From: Thermococcus sp. AM4
GTDB taxonomy: Archaea; Methanobacteriota_B; Thermococci; Thermococcales; Thermococcaceae
Length of the DNA stretch: 64,000 bases
Assembly (NCBI RefSeq): GCF_000151205.2
Contig: NC_016051.1
Span: 1,426,001 to 1,490,000 of the forward strand
Direction of reading: 5' to 3'
Shown: positions 1 through 7,792 of the stretch, piece after piece
Layout of the letters: every line of letters begins with the position of its first letter
Numbering within the stretch: the first letter of the stretch is position 1
Made by a program: the position numbers and the translations under genes
The notes under the pieces: model-generated
Seen by the model: only the letters and a program-made list of their open reading frames with translations
Database searches by the model: none
Told to the model about the DNA's origin: nothing

Positions 1-324
1 CTGTACGAGGTCACCGAGAGGGAGGTTGTTGCCTACGCCCTCGCCAACGGCATCGATTACATGATGGAGGAGTGCCCGCACGCGGTCGGAGCGACGACGA
101 TTGAGTACAAGGAGATACTCAACGAGATGGAGGAGAAGAGGCCCGGGACGAAAATCAACTTCGTCAAGGGCTTCCTGCGGAAGAAGCACCTCTTCGAGGC
201 AGAGCTCCAGGAGGCGGAGCTGAGGGAGTGCAGGGTCTGCGGAATGCCGTCGAGCGGTGAGGTCTGCTCGTTCTGTAGGTTCTGGAGGCTTGAGAAGCCG
301 ATAGACTTCAAGCTGAACCGATGA
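1..324 (+). CDS. tRNA 2-thiolation enzyme of the NcsA/TtuA (PP-loop) family, C-terminal part
   Basis: The reading frame enters from the left edge of the window and ends at the TGA at 322-324, so only the last 107 residues are visible. It retains the ECPHAV segment and a C-terminal zinc-ribbon with two Cys pairs (CRVCG and CSFC) that ends archaeal NcsA/TtuA tRNA sulfurtransferases. The tail aligns with the complete paralog at 29925-30902, sharing ECPxAV, LNEMEE, PGTK and the CxxC spacing. Family members adenylate a tRNA uridine with the PP-loop and replace an oxygen with sulfur. Which uridine this paralog modifies (U34 or U54) cannot be told from the fragment. The PP-loop lies outside the window. 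Family assignment is firm, exact substrate is not. Confidence 0.85.
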   Translation: MYEVTEREVVAYALANGIDYMMEECPHAVGATTIEYKEILNEMEEKRPGTKINFVKGFLRKKHLFEAELQEAELRECRVCGMPSSGEVCSFCRFWRLEKPIDFKLNR

Positions 325-372
325 GGAGACTTTCGGGCCCTGAGACGTGATGAGGGCCGCCCTATCCGAGGT
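317..372 (+). ncRNA. candidate C/D box sRNA A (2'-O-methylation guide)
   Basis: Box order and spacing match an archaeal dual-guide C/D sRNA: C box ATGAGGA at 321-327, a 12-nt guide, D' box CTGA at 340-343, a 3-nt spacer, C' box GTGATGA at 347-353, a 12-nt guide, and a D box variant CCGA at 366-369. The C box has G instead of U at its fifth position and the D box has C instead of U at its second, so the usual U-U pair of the k-turn would become a G-C pair. ACC (317-319) can pair with GGT (370-372) outside the boxes. A T-rich run follows at 375-385. The C box overlaps the stop codon of the preceding gene, and no separate promoter is obvious, so it may be cut from the mRNA 3' end. The degenerate terminal boxes lower confidence. 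Confidence 0.45.
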
Positions 373-403
373 CTCTTCTTTTTTTGTTTGAAAAGGGAGA
401 ATA

Positions 404-2362
404 TCAGAGCTCCCTAAAGCGGAGCCTGAACTTCAGCTCCCCCTCAAGAGGGAAGAGAACGGTATAGCTGACGCCCTGCTGGATAAAGTCCCAGCCGCTC
501 TCGCTCTGGCTGAGGGTCTTTATCGGATACTTCCACACCCTCACCCTTTTATCCAGCTCGATTTCAAGCTTTCCAATCCCGTAGGGATCGTTCACCTCGA
601 AGCTCTCAGCCTCGAACTCTTCTGGACTTTCCATGACGCTGTGAACCGCCAAGTTGAGCTCGACGCCAAAGAGAGCCTTTGCTTCGCCCCTGACGGTGTA
701 GTCGACGATGAAGCCGTCCTCCGTGAGGCGGAAGGATTTCTCGACCCTAACCGGGGCGCCCAGGACAGTTCCATCGCGCTCGAGGGTGATTCCCCCGTCG
801 AAGGTCGAGAAGTCGTAAGCGCCGGTAAGGAAGTCGCCGAGCTCGATGTGGCGGGCGAGATAGTAATCATCGAGGGTTGCGTCGGGACTCAGGAAGTGAT
901 CCTGCAGGATTGCCCTCATATAACTGTCGTAGGCCAGCTCGCGTTTTATCTCCTCCGGAATCTTCCTTCCAACCTCGTGGATGCTCGCCACTCCCTCCCC
1001 GCTTTCGTCCTCGGGGGTTGCTGACTCAGGAACCTCGTGGTAGTGCTCCCATCTCCTCGCGAGCACGTCGTTGTAGTTGACCGCCTTCCCCTTTGAGCTG
1101 AGCTCGAAGAGGGCCCCGCCGTAACTCGGTTTGAAGACCGCGTAAAAGGCCTCGTTTTCGAGGAAGACCTCCTCCCTGCCGTCGAAGTCAATGTCCCTGA
1201 CGAAGCTTCCAGTGGAAACGAAGGTGTTGGCCCTTATGATGTTCTCCCATACCGCCCTGCGGAGGTGCGGGAGGTAGATTCCGCCGAAGACGCCGTGCCA
1301 GTAGGCGTCGTTGCACTGGGCCTTGAGAATAAAGCGCCTCGCCTCCGGAAGGTCTCTCACGAGTTTACTAACCATCAGCATCCTCTTGTGCATGTAGTTG
1401 CTCTCTGGATACTTGAAGAAGAAGTTCTTCCAGATTCCACCGCGAACGAAGACGCGGTAGCGGTCGAACTTGTTCTCCCGCTTGAGCTCCTCGACGAACT
1501 CGACGAAGAGCTTCGCCTGCTCCGCCGGAAGGGACCACTCGCTCATCTCAAAGTAGGAAGCTATCGGCAGGTAGACGAGGCCCCTCGGCCTGAACTGCTC
1601 CAGGTACTCGGAGTAGAGGGTAAGGATAATTCTCTCGTCGCTCGAAACGGTGTCAAAGAACTCCCTGAGCCAGCCCCTCTCGTGAACCCACTCGTAGGTC
1701 CCGGGCCAGACGCCGAACTTCTCGCCGTCGTCGTGGAAAACAGCGACCTTGCTCTCGTCCCCATCGTCGAGGGAGTGGAGGTAATCCAGCGTTTTCTCAA
1801 CGGGGCGGAACGGTATCAAATAGCGCAGCCTCTCGTCTATTGGAAAAACCGCTATGACCTCGCCGCCGTCCTCGGTGTAGTAGGGCCAGTAGAGGCTCTC
1901 CTTCGGCAGACCGGCGCTCATGAAGTGGTAGTCATCAACGATGACGTACTCAATACCGGCCTGGCGGAGGCTCTTGACGAGCTCAGGCTGCCAGACCCTC
2001 TCTGTGAGCCATACGCCCTTTGCCTCGTAGCCGAGTTTCCTCGCGAAGTCCTTGAGGAGGTTGATCTGCTCTATCCTGTCCTCCTTGGGGATGGAAGCCA
2101 GAACTGGCTCGTAGAAGCCTGCCACGACGATTTCGAGCTGCCCCTTCCTGATGAGGCTTTTGAGAAGGTCGATGTGTTCGGGCCGGTTCTCAAGGAGCCA
2201 CTCAAGGAGGGGACCGGAGTAATGAGCGGCGACCTTCATCCCCGGGTAATCCTCAAGCGTCTCCATGAAGGGCCCGTAGGCCTTTTCGTAGGCGCTCTCA
2301 AAAACCCAGCCGAAGTTTCCGAGGGGCTGGTGATTGTGTATCCCGAAGATGAACTTGACCAT
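404..2362 (-). CDS. GH57 4-alpha-glucanotransferase
   Basis: A 652-residue glycoside hydrolase family 57 enzyme very like the Thermococcus litoralis 4-alpha-glucanotransferase, which transfers alpha-1,4-glucan segments between maltodextrins and can form cycloamyloses. Conserved blocks are visible in order: the N-terminal HNHQPLG motif (residues 9-15), the nucleophile Glu121 in GVWLTERVWQPE, and the acid/base Asp212 in FHDDGEKFG, matching Glu123 and Asp214 of the T. litoralis enzyme. The C-terminal half is the beta-rich GH57 domain. I chose ATG 2362 over the in-frame GTG at 2371 because the GGTGGT ribosome binding site overlaps that GTG and sits four bases before the ATG. No signal peptide, so it is probably cytoplasmic. 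A TrmBL1-type operator lies just upstream. Confidence 0.95.
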   Translation of the reverse strand: MVKFIFGIHNHQPLGNFGWVFESAYEKAYGPFMETLEDYPGMKVAAHYSGPLLEWLLENRPEHIDLLKSLIRKGQLEIVVAGFYEPVLASIPKEDRIEQINLLKDFARKLGYEAKGVWLTERVWQPELVKSLRQAGIEYVIVDDYHFMSAGLPKESLYWPYYTEDGGEVIAVFPIDERLRYLIPFRPVEKTLDYLHSLDDGDESKVAVFHDDGEKFGVWPGTYEWVHERGWLREFFDTVSSDERIILTLYSEYLEQFRPRGLVYLPIASYFEMSEWSLPAEQAKLFVEFVEELKRENKFDRYRVFVRGGIWKNFFFKYPESNYMHKRMLMVSKLVRDLPEARRFILKAQCNDAYWHGVFGGIYLPHLRRAVWENIIRANTFVSTGSFVRDIDFDGREEVFLENEAFYAVFKPSYGGALFELSSKGKAVNYNDVLARRWEHYHEVPESATPEDESGEGVASIHEVGRKIPEEIKRELAYDSYMRAILQDHFLSPDATLDDYYLARHIELGDFLTGAYDFSTFDGGITLERDGTVLGAPVRVEKSFRLTEDGFIVDYTVRGEAKALFGVELNLAVHSVMESPEEFEAESFEVNDPYGIGKLEIELDKRVRVWKYPIKTLSQSESGWDFIQQGVSYTVLFPLEGELKFRLRFREL

Positions 2363-2378
2363 GGCAACCACCCGTACT

Positions 2379-2395
2379 TATCACTAAAGGTGATA
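2379..2395 (-). promoter_or_regulatory. TGM operator (TrmBL1/Tgr type) in the glucanotransferase promoter
   Basis: TATCAC-N5-GTGATA is a perfect inverted repeat equal to the Thermococcales glycolytic motif bound by TrmBL1 (Tgr). It lies 12 bases downstream of the TATA box (2408-2415, TATTTATA on the minus strand) and 17-33 bases before the ATG at 2362, so it covers the likely transcription start. In the family's known targets, this downstream position goes with repression that is lifted when maltodextrins are present. Confidence 0.85.
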
Positions 2396-2425
2396 CAGCA
2401 GTTTGGCTATAAATACTTTGCTCCC

Positions 2426-3052
2426 TCAGAGCAGGGAGAATAGGTAGAGCGAGAACGCCACGCAGACCTGGTTTGAAAAGTTGTCGTCGGGGGGCAGGCC
2501 GTAGAACTCGACGAGAGTCCCCACGAGGGCACCCGCTACCGCGAGCTTAACGCCGAGAAGGGGGTATATCACGAGCAGCCCGCTGAGGAAGTAGGCAAGG
2601 CTGCCCTCGAGGCTCTTGCCGTTGGGGAACCTGTGCCTGCCGAAGTTCTTCCCGATTATCGCGGCCATTGCGTCCCCGAGGGTAGCCACCGAGACGGCCG
2701 CTATCGCCACGTTCTCGCTGAAGAAGTAAACCACGATGAGGGAGGCGAGGGTGAAGTAGATATGGGCCGCAACGCCCCAGCGCTCGTGCTCGCGCTCTAT
2801 GTCCATCACGTGCCGCTCAAGAACCTCAATGCCAGTAACAACGTCGGGGTTAATCAGCCTGAGCCTCAGCTTTATCCTGTCCCTGAGCTCCTCGATTATC
2901 CTGAAGGGTTCGAGGACGACGAATATCGCGAAGGCGGTAGCTATGAAGGTGAGCGTGAACTCCCTGTCGGTCAGGAGGTACAGTGCCGGTACAACAAGGC
3001 CGGTGAGGTGGAGGGCCTTACGCTTCAGCTCGCTTCTTAAGCTCGTGTTCAC
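2426..3052 (-). CDS. polyprenol/diacylglycerol kinase-like membrane protein (DGK1/SEC59 family)
   Basis: A 208-residue polytopic membrane protein with the hallmarks of the CTP-dependent dolichol/diacylglycerol kinase family: an N-terminal RKALHLTG motif, and a later cytidylyltransferase-like block containing GDAMAAIIG, then FGRHRFPNGKSLEGSLA. About six hydrophobic segments are seen. It probably phosphorylates a polyprenol or an archaeal lipid intermediate at the membrane; the exact lipid is unknown. The start is a GTG whose reading overlaps the upstream HAD gene by 35 bases, which points to translational coupling and a two-gene operon. The shared promoter would lie upstream of 3719. Confidence 0.75.
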   Translation of the reverse strand: MNTSLRSELKRKALHLTGLVVPALYLLTDREFTLTFIATAFAIFVVLEPFRIIEELRDRIKLRLRLINPDVVTGIEVLERHVMDIEREHERWGVAAHIYFTLASLIVVYFFSENVAIAAVSVATLGDAMAAIIGKNFGRHRFPNGKSLEGSLAYFLSGLLVIYPLLGVKLAVAGALVGTLVEFYGLPPDDNFSNQVCVAFSLYLFSLL

Positions 3053-3719
3053 GCCTTATCACCTCCAGCGCCTCGTTCAGGTTCCCGACGATGTAATCGG
3101 CGTTTCTGACCCGCCTGCGCCGAAAGTAGCCCCTCCTCACCAGTATCCCGGTTGCCCCGATGGCCTTGGCTCCGGCCATGTCCGTTTCGTCCCTGTCACC
3201 AACCACGTAGACCTCATCGTCCGGAAACATCGAGAGGGCCAGCCTGAAGTTGTGGGGGTTCAGCTTGGAGTAACCGGTCTCGCCGCTGATTATTATGCCA
3301 TCGAGGTAGTCCCCGATACCGAGGTGCTCCACCTTTCTCCTCTGCCATCGGGAGGATGAATCCGTAACCAGGACGATTCTGGCGCCCATCCCCTTAAGGC
3401 TCCTAAGGAAGGGAAGTGCATCGGGATAAAGCCTGAGGCTGGAAAAAAACGTCCTGTCAACCAGCTCCAGCATCTCGGAGAACCATTCAACTCTATTTTC
3501 CCCGTACACCCTTCTGAAAACCTCCTCGAGGATACCCTCAACGTCCATCCTGTGCACGACCTCAACGTCCTCCAGCTCCCTGTAACTCTGAAGCAGCAGA
3601 TACTTCAGCATCCTGAACTTGCCCCTCCTCAGGAGGTACGCGAAAACCCGGAGAAGGACCCTCTTTCCGGCATCCCATGTTGTGCAGAGGGTGTCATCGA
3701 GGTCCACTATTACGAGCAT
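3018..3719 (-). CDS. HAD superfamily hydrolase
   Basis: A 233-residue haloacid-dehalogenase-type phosphatase. Motif I is DLDDTL close to the N-terminus (DxDxT), followed by a helical cap of about 90 residues; motif II is the Thr/Ser in LVTDSS, motif III the Lys in SKLNPHNF, and motif IV GDRDETD. The layout fits a C1-capped cytosolic phosphatase of small phosphorylated metabolites. The ATG at 3719 follows a strong GGAGGGG site; an in-frame TTG further upstream overlaps that site and is unlikely. It overlaps the next gene, the lipid kinase, by 35 bases, so the two are probably co-translated. Substrate cannot be inferred. Confidence 0.85.
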   Translation of the reverse strand: MLVIVDLDDTLCTTWDAGKRVLLRVFAYLLRRGKFRMLKYLLLQSYRELEDVEVVHRMDVEGILEEVFRRVYGENRVEWFSEMLELVDRTFFSSLRLYPDALPFLRSLKGMGARIVLVTDSSSRWQRRKVEHLGIGDYLDGIIISGETGYSKLNPHNFRLALSMFPDDEVYVVGDRDETDMAGAKAIGATGILVRRGYFRRRRVRNADYIVGNLNEALEVIRREHELKKRAEA

Positions 3720-3799
3720 CGAACCCCTCCACTCCAATCGGGAGGATAGGGGTTAAAAGCCTAGCGGCAGATTTAAAAGGAAATTGCCCCGAGGGGCTG

Positions 3800-4042
3800 A
3801 TGATGAGGGGAGAAACTCTCGTGCTGACGGGTATCGTGCTGATATTCACGGGCTTCCTGCTGGTATTCATCGGGACCCTGATCTCGGCCCTCGGAGGTGA
3901 CGTCGAGGGCGGCGGGGTCATAATGATCGGCCCAATCCCGATAGTCTTCGGAACCGGGCGGGGGGCGACGCTGGCCGCTCTGCTGGCGGTCGTTCTGATG
4001 GTTCTCTGGATAATAGGGGCCCTGCTGGCAAGGAGGGGATGA
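3800..4042 (+). CDS. DUF131 family small membrane protein
   Basis: An 80-residue protein with two predicted membrane helices (roughly residues 8-30 and 58-77) joined by a loop with a GPIPIVFG motif. This organization is typical of the archaeal DUF131 (TIGR00304) family, whose function is unknown. Start ATG 3800 (or the adjacent ATG 3803) follows GAGGGG. The stop is one base before the GTG start of the antiporter gene, and the antiporter's ribosome site (AGGAGGGG) lies inside this gene's end, so the two form an operon. The pairing suggests, without proving, a link with ion transport. Confidence 0.8.
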   Translation: MMRGETLVLTGIVLIFTGFLLVFIGTLISALGGDVEGGGVIMIGPIPIVFGTGRGATLAALLAVVLMVLWIIGALLARRG

Positions 4043-4043
4043 A

Positions 4044-5231
4044 GTGGACTTCCTGGCGGCGATAGCTATTCTGCTCGTCACAGCTAAGAGCCTCGAATGG
4101 GCCTTCGAGAGGGTTGAGATACACCCCATAATAGCCCACGTGCTCGCGGGGATAGTGCTGGGTCCCTTCCTCCTGGGAGTCGTTGAGCCCAGCGGGGATC
4201 TCAACGTTCTCGCGGAGTTCGGGCTTATAATGATGATGCTCTACATGGGCCTCACGAGCAACTTCTCGGCCATAGCCCAGAACACGAAGAGGGCCGTCCT
4301 CGTGGCGGTGCTCGGGGTCTTCGCCTCCTTCGTCCTCGGCTTCCTGACGGTGAAGTTCTTCGGCAAACCCCTCTCCGCGGCGATCTTCGTCGGGGTAACC
4401 CTGGGAAACACGGCAATAGAGGTCACGAGCGGCGTTCTCGTGAAGGAGAGGGTAAAGCGCGTCGTCTCGTCGATACTCATGGGGGCTGCCTTTGCCGACG
4501 ATATCCTCGCCGTTTACCTCATAGGCATAGTGACGGCCATGGCCAAGGGCAGCCTTGACGTCCAGGCCTTTGGAGTGCTGACGGTTAAGATATTCTCCTT
4601 CATAGCCATCGCCCTGCTCGTCTCGGAGGTCGTCTTCAAGAAGGCGGAATGGTTCAAGAACGTCGTAAAGAACCTCAACGTGTTCTTCACGTTCACCCTC
4701 ATCCTCACCTTCCTGCTCGCGATAATAGCGGAGAACGTCGGGCTCAACCAGATAATCGGCGCCTACTTAGCGGGGCTCATGATAAGCAGGCTCCGCGAGA
4801 GGAAGGACCCGCTGATAATAACCCGCATAAAGCTCAACGAGCTCATAGAGGATCTCGAAGTTGTTCTGACCGAGTTCTTCATGCCGCTGTTCTTCATCTA
4901 CGTCGGGCTGATGTTCAACCCGCCACTGAACCAGGTCAACCTCGCGCTCATAGGCGGCCTCTACCTCTCCGCCGTTCTCGGAAAGCTCCTCGGCTGCGGA
5001 TTAGGTGCCAAAGCGCTCGGCCTGAGCTGGAACGACTCCATACTGATCGGAATAGGAATGGGCGGCAGGGGAAGCCTCGAACTGGCGATACTGACCTTCG
5101 GCCTCGACGCGGGGCTGATAGACCAGGGGCTCTTCGCGAGCGTCATAATAGTGTCGATGCTGACCGCTCTAACCACTCCAGTTTTCTTCAAGGCCTACAT
5201 CAAAAGGCAAAAGCTTAAATCATCATCCTGA
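4044..5231 (+). CDS. cation:proton antiporter (CPA2/NapA-Kef type)
   Basis: A 395-residue, entirely hydrophobic protein with about 12-13 transmembrane helices, matching the monovalent cation:proton antiporter-2 family. Visible signatures are HPIIAHVLAGIVLGP near the N-terminus, a central FADDILAVY segment whose two adjacent Asp residues are the ion-binding pair of electrogenic antiporters such as NapA, and MGGRGSLELA near the C-terminus. No cytoplasmic regulatory (RCK/TrkA-N) domain is fused, and none is encoded alongside. It is expected to exchange Na+ or K+ for protons across the membrane. It starts with GTG directly after a strong AGGAGGGG site, one base after the DUF131 gene. Confidence 0.9.
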   Translation: MDFLAAIAILLVTAKSLEWAFERVEIHPIIAHVLAGIVLGPFLLGVVEPSGDLNVLAEFGLIMMMLYMGLTSNFSAIAQNTKRAVLVAVLGVFASFVLGFLTVKFFGKPLSAAIFVGVTLGNTAIEVTSGVLVKERVKRVVSSILMGAAFADDILAVYLIGIVTAMAKGSLDVQAFGVLTVKIFSFIAIALLVSEVVFKKAEWFKNVVKNLNVFFTFTLILTFLLAIIAENVGLNQIIGAYLAGLMISRLRERKDPLIITRIKLNELIEDLEVVLTEFFMPLFFIYVGLMFNPPLNQVNLALIGGLYLSAVLGKLLGCGLGAKALGLSWNDSILIGIGMGGRGSLELAILTFGLDAGLIDQGLFASVIIVSMLTALTTPVFFKAYIKRQKLKSSS

Positions 5232-5251
5232 GACCGCCAACCGGTGGGAGC

Positions 5252-6406
5252 ATGTTTCCAGAGAGGGGCATGGACGAGGAGGAAGTGCTCGACGAGTTAA
5301 GACAAAAGACGAGAGAGGATCTTACCTTCGACTCGGGGAAGATACTCGGCTCGATGTGCACCAATCCCCATCCCTTCGCCGTTAAAATCATCACAGAGTT
5401 CATAGACAGAAACCTCGGGGACCCGGGGCTTCACGTTGGAAGCAGGAAAATCGAGGAAGAGGCCGTTGACATGCTCTCCAACCTCCTCGGCCTTGAGAAG
5501 GGCTACGGACACATAGTTTCCGGCGGGACGGAGGCGAATATCCTAGCGGTGAGGGCCTTCCGCAACTTGGCGGAGGTGGAGAAACCGGAGCTGATTCTTC
5601 CGAAAAGCGCCCACTTCTCCTTCATCAAGGCCGGCGAGATGCTGGGAGTTAAGCTCGTCTGGGCGGAGCTGAACGATGATTACACCGTCAACGTGAGGGA
5701 CGTTGAGGGGAAGATTACGGACAGCACGATAGGCATCGTCGGCATAGCGGGAACGACGGGCCTCGGGGTGGTTGACGACATACCGGCTTTGAGCGATTTG
5801 TCTCTGGACTACGGGCTCCCGCTCCACGTAGATGCGGCGTTTGGCGGTTTCGTCATTCCCTTTGCTAAGGCTTTAGGCTACGATATCCCGGACTTTGACT
5901 TTCGCTTAAAGGGCGTGAAGAGCGTAACCATAGACCCCCACAAGATGGGCATGGTGCCGATTCCAGCGGGCGGGATAATCTTCCGGGAGAAGAGGTACAT
6001 GGACGCGATAAGCGTTTTGGCCCCTTACTTAGCCGGAGGAAGGATATGGCAGGCTACCATAACTGGAACGCGGCCCGGGGCAAACGCTCTCGCCGTGTGG
6101 GCGATGATCAAGCACCTCGGCTTCCAGGGCTACAAGGAAATCGTCAGAAAGGCCATGGAGCTGAGCCGGTGGTTTGCGGGGGAGCTGAAGAAGATACCCG
6201 GCGTTTACCTCATACGCGAGCCGGTTCTCAACATCGTCTCCTTCGGCACTGAGAACCTTGAGTGGGTCGAGGAGGAGCTGAAGAGGAGGGGCTGGGGGAT
6301 AAGCGCGCACAGGGGCTACATCAGAATTGTTCTCATGCCCCACGTGAGGCGGGAGCACCTGGAGGAGTTTTTGGGGGATTTGGGGGAGATTGTGCGAAAG
6401 GCTTAA
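5252..6406 (+). CDS. mfnA: PLP-dependent aspartate/tyrosine decarboxylase (MfnA family)
   Basis: A 384-residue group II PLP decarboxylase. The cofactor lysine is Lys231 in SVTIDPHKMG; the cofactor-clamping Asp is in HVDAAFGG (residues 192-199); GGTEAN near residue 91 binds the phosphate. In methanogens MfnA makes tyramine, but Thermococcales lack methanofuran and their homolog is known to act as an aspartate decarboxylase that supplies beta-alanine for coenzyme A. That is the likelier role here. The ATG at 5252 has a GGTGGGAG site. It lies 20 bases after the antiporter gene and may be read through from it. Confidence 0.9.
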   Translation: MFPERGMDEEEVLDELRQKTREDLTFDSGKILGSMCTNPHPFAVKIITEFIDRNLGDPGLHVGSRKIEEEAVDMLSNLLGLEKGYGHIVSGGTEANILAVRAFRNLAEVEKPELILPKSAHFSFIKAGEMLGVKLVWAELNDDYTVNVRDVEGKITDSTIGIVGIAGTTGLGVVDDIPALSDLSLDYGLPLHVDAAFGGFVIPFAKALGYDIPDFDFRLKGVKSVTIDPHKMGMVPIPAGGIIFREKRYMDAISVLAPYLAGGRIWQATITGTRPGANALAVWAMIKHLGFQGYKEIVRKAMELSRWFAGELKKIPGVYLIREPVLNIVSFGTENLEWVEEELKRRGWGISAHRGYIRIVLMPHVRREHLEEFLGDLGEIVRKA

Positions 6407-6424
6407 ATTAATAACGCGATATTA

Positions 6425-6438
6425 AATATCATGATATT
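6425..6438. promoter_or_regulatory. perfect 14-bp palindrome spanning a start codon
   Basis: AATATCATGATATT is a perfect palindrome whose centre is the ATG start codon (6431-6433) of the ATPase gene. A second dyad, GATATTAAATATC, lies next to it at 6418-6430. There is no clear ribosome binding site before this ATG, so a leaderless or very short-leader mRNA is plausible, and a dimer bound here would sit on the transcription start. Confidence 0.4.
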
Positions 6439-7792
6439 AAAATTCATCGACCGTGAGGAAGAGCTGAAGGCCCTTGAGGAGCTCTACAGCCAAGACAGGG
6501 CGCACTTCGTCCTCATCTACGGCAGGAGACGAATTGGAAAAACGGAGCTCGTCAAACAGTTCATAAAGGGTAAGAAAGCCTTCTACTTCCTCGCAAGGAA
6601 GGAACCGATGGAGCTCGAGCTTGAGAGGCTCGTGAAAAACTTCAACAGGAAGTTTAACGTTTTCATCGAAGCAAAAACTCTGGAGGAGTTCTTTGAGAAA
6701 GTTACTGCCTTTGGAAAGCTCGTTTTTGTTATAGACGAGTTCCCGTACTGGGTCGAGGAAGATAAGTCAATACCCTCTGTCTTTCAGTACATCTGGGATG
6801 AGGTTCTCAAGGATTCGAGGATAATGCTGATTCTCCTTGGCTCGTCAATCTCAACGATGGAGAGCCTGATGAGCTACAAAAACCCGCTCTACGGGAGGAG
6901 AACCGCCCAGATTAAGCTCTCAACTCTGGGGTTCTTCCATCTGAAGGAAGCGTTTCCCCGCTACTCATGGGAGGAGCTGGTCAAGGTCTACGGCACGATA
7001 GACGGAATCCCAGCATACATGCACTACTACGACGATTCCATAAGCGTCGAGGAGAACGTGGAGCGCAACTTTTACAGGAGGGTCAGCGTTCTCTACGAGG
7101 ACGCGGAGAGACTTCTGAAAGACGAGCTGAGGGAGCCAACCGTCTACCTCAACATCCTCAAGGCCATAAACGACGGGAAGACCAAGCTGACTGAAATCGC
7201 GAACGAGACCAGGGTTGCCGTTACGAACCTTCCAAAGTATCTAAAGACCCTTGAGACCCTCGATCTGGTTTACAAGGAGTTCCCTGTAACGGTGAGGGAA
7301 AGGAAGCGGTTCGGTGTTTACAGGGTCAAGGACTTCTACTACCGCTTCTGGCTCCGCTTTGTTTACCCCTACCGAGACGACATTGAGATTGGGGCAATAA
7401 GCTTCGAGGATTTTAGGGAGGATTTCAACAGGTATTTGGGTGAGGTCTTTGAGCGCGTTGGGAAGGAGTTTCTGATAAGACTGAACCGGAAGGGAGTTCT
7501 GCCATTCAGGTTCACGAAGATTGGAAGATGGTGGGACAGGGGAGAAGAAATCGACCTGGTAGCTCTGAACAGCCTGAGCGGTGAAGCCGGTTTCTTTGAA
7601 GTCAAGTGGAAGGATATGAGCGCGAGAGATGCAGAGAAGGTTCTCAAACGGCTTGAGAAAAAATCGGCCAAACTCGGCCCGAGGGGAGAAAAGCACTACG
7701 GCATTATCGCAAGAGGAATCGAAGGAAAAGAGGAACTCCAAGAAATGGGATATCTGGTCTTTGATTTAAGTGATTTTGAAAAAGCTACTTAG
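6431..7792 (+). CDS. archaeal ATPase (ATPase_2 domain) with C-terminal DUF234 nuclease-like domain
   Basis: A 453-residue protein of the archaeal STAND/AAA-like ATPase family. Walker A is GRRRIGKTEL (residues 31-40) and Walker B is LVFVIDEFPYW (97-107). A winged-helix region follows at about 240-290, and the C-terminal DUF234 part carries EEIDLVALN and then GFFEVKW. That order (acidic-x-D, then E-x-K) resembles the PD-(D/E)XK nuclease core. These genes are abundant and patchily distributed in Thermococcales, and their function is unknown; a defence or mobile-element-linked role is only a guess. Its start codon lies in a perfect palindrome. The 3' end overlaps the convergent CDF gene by 8 bases. 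Confidence 0.85.
   Translation: MILKFIDREEELKALEELYSQDRAHFVLIYGRRRIGKTELVKQFIKGKKAFYFLARKEPMELELERLVKNFNRKFNVFIEAKTLEEFFEKVTAFGKLVFVIDEFPYWVEEDKSIPSVFQYIWDEVLKDSRIMLILLGSSISTMESLMSYKNPLYGRRTAQIKLSTLGFFHLKEAFPRYSWEELVKVYGTIDGIPAYMHYYDDSISVEENVERNFYRRVSVLYEDAERLLKDELREPTVYLNILKAINDGKTKLTEIANETRVAVTNLPKYLKTLETLDLVYKEFPVTVRERKRFGVYRVKDFYYRFWLRFVYPYRDDIEIGAISFEDFREDFNRYLGEVFERVGKEFLIRLNRKGVLPFRFTKIGRWWDRGEEIDLVALNSLSGEAGFFEVKWKDMSARDAEKVLKRLEKKSAKLGPRGEKHYGIIARGIEGKEELQEMGYLVFDLSDFEKAT

Noticed and set aside
1265-2443. Long open frame on the plus strand opposite the glucanotransferase gene
   Set aside because: It is the antisense shadow of a GC-rich, well-recognised GH57 gene, with Leu/Val/Glu-biased composition, no ribosome site and no family resemblance.
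3798-3830. TGATGATGA with downstream CTGA at the DUF131 start as a C/D box sRNA
   Set aside because: The spacing does not fit, there is no C'/D' pair, and the bases are explained by the double ATG start.
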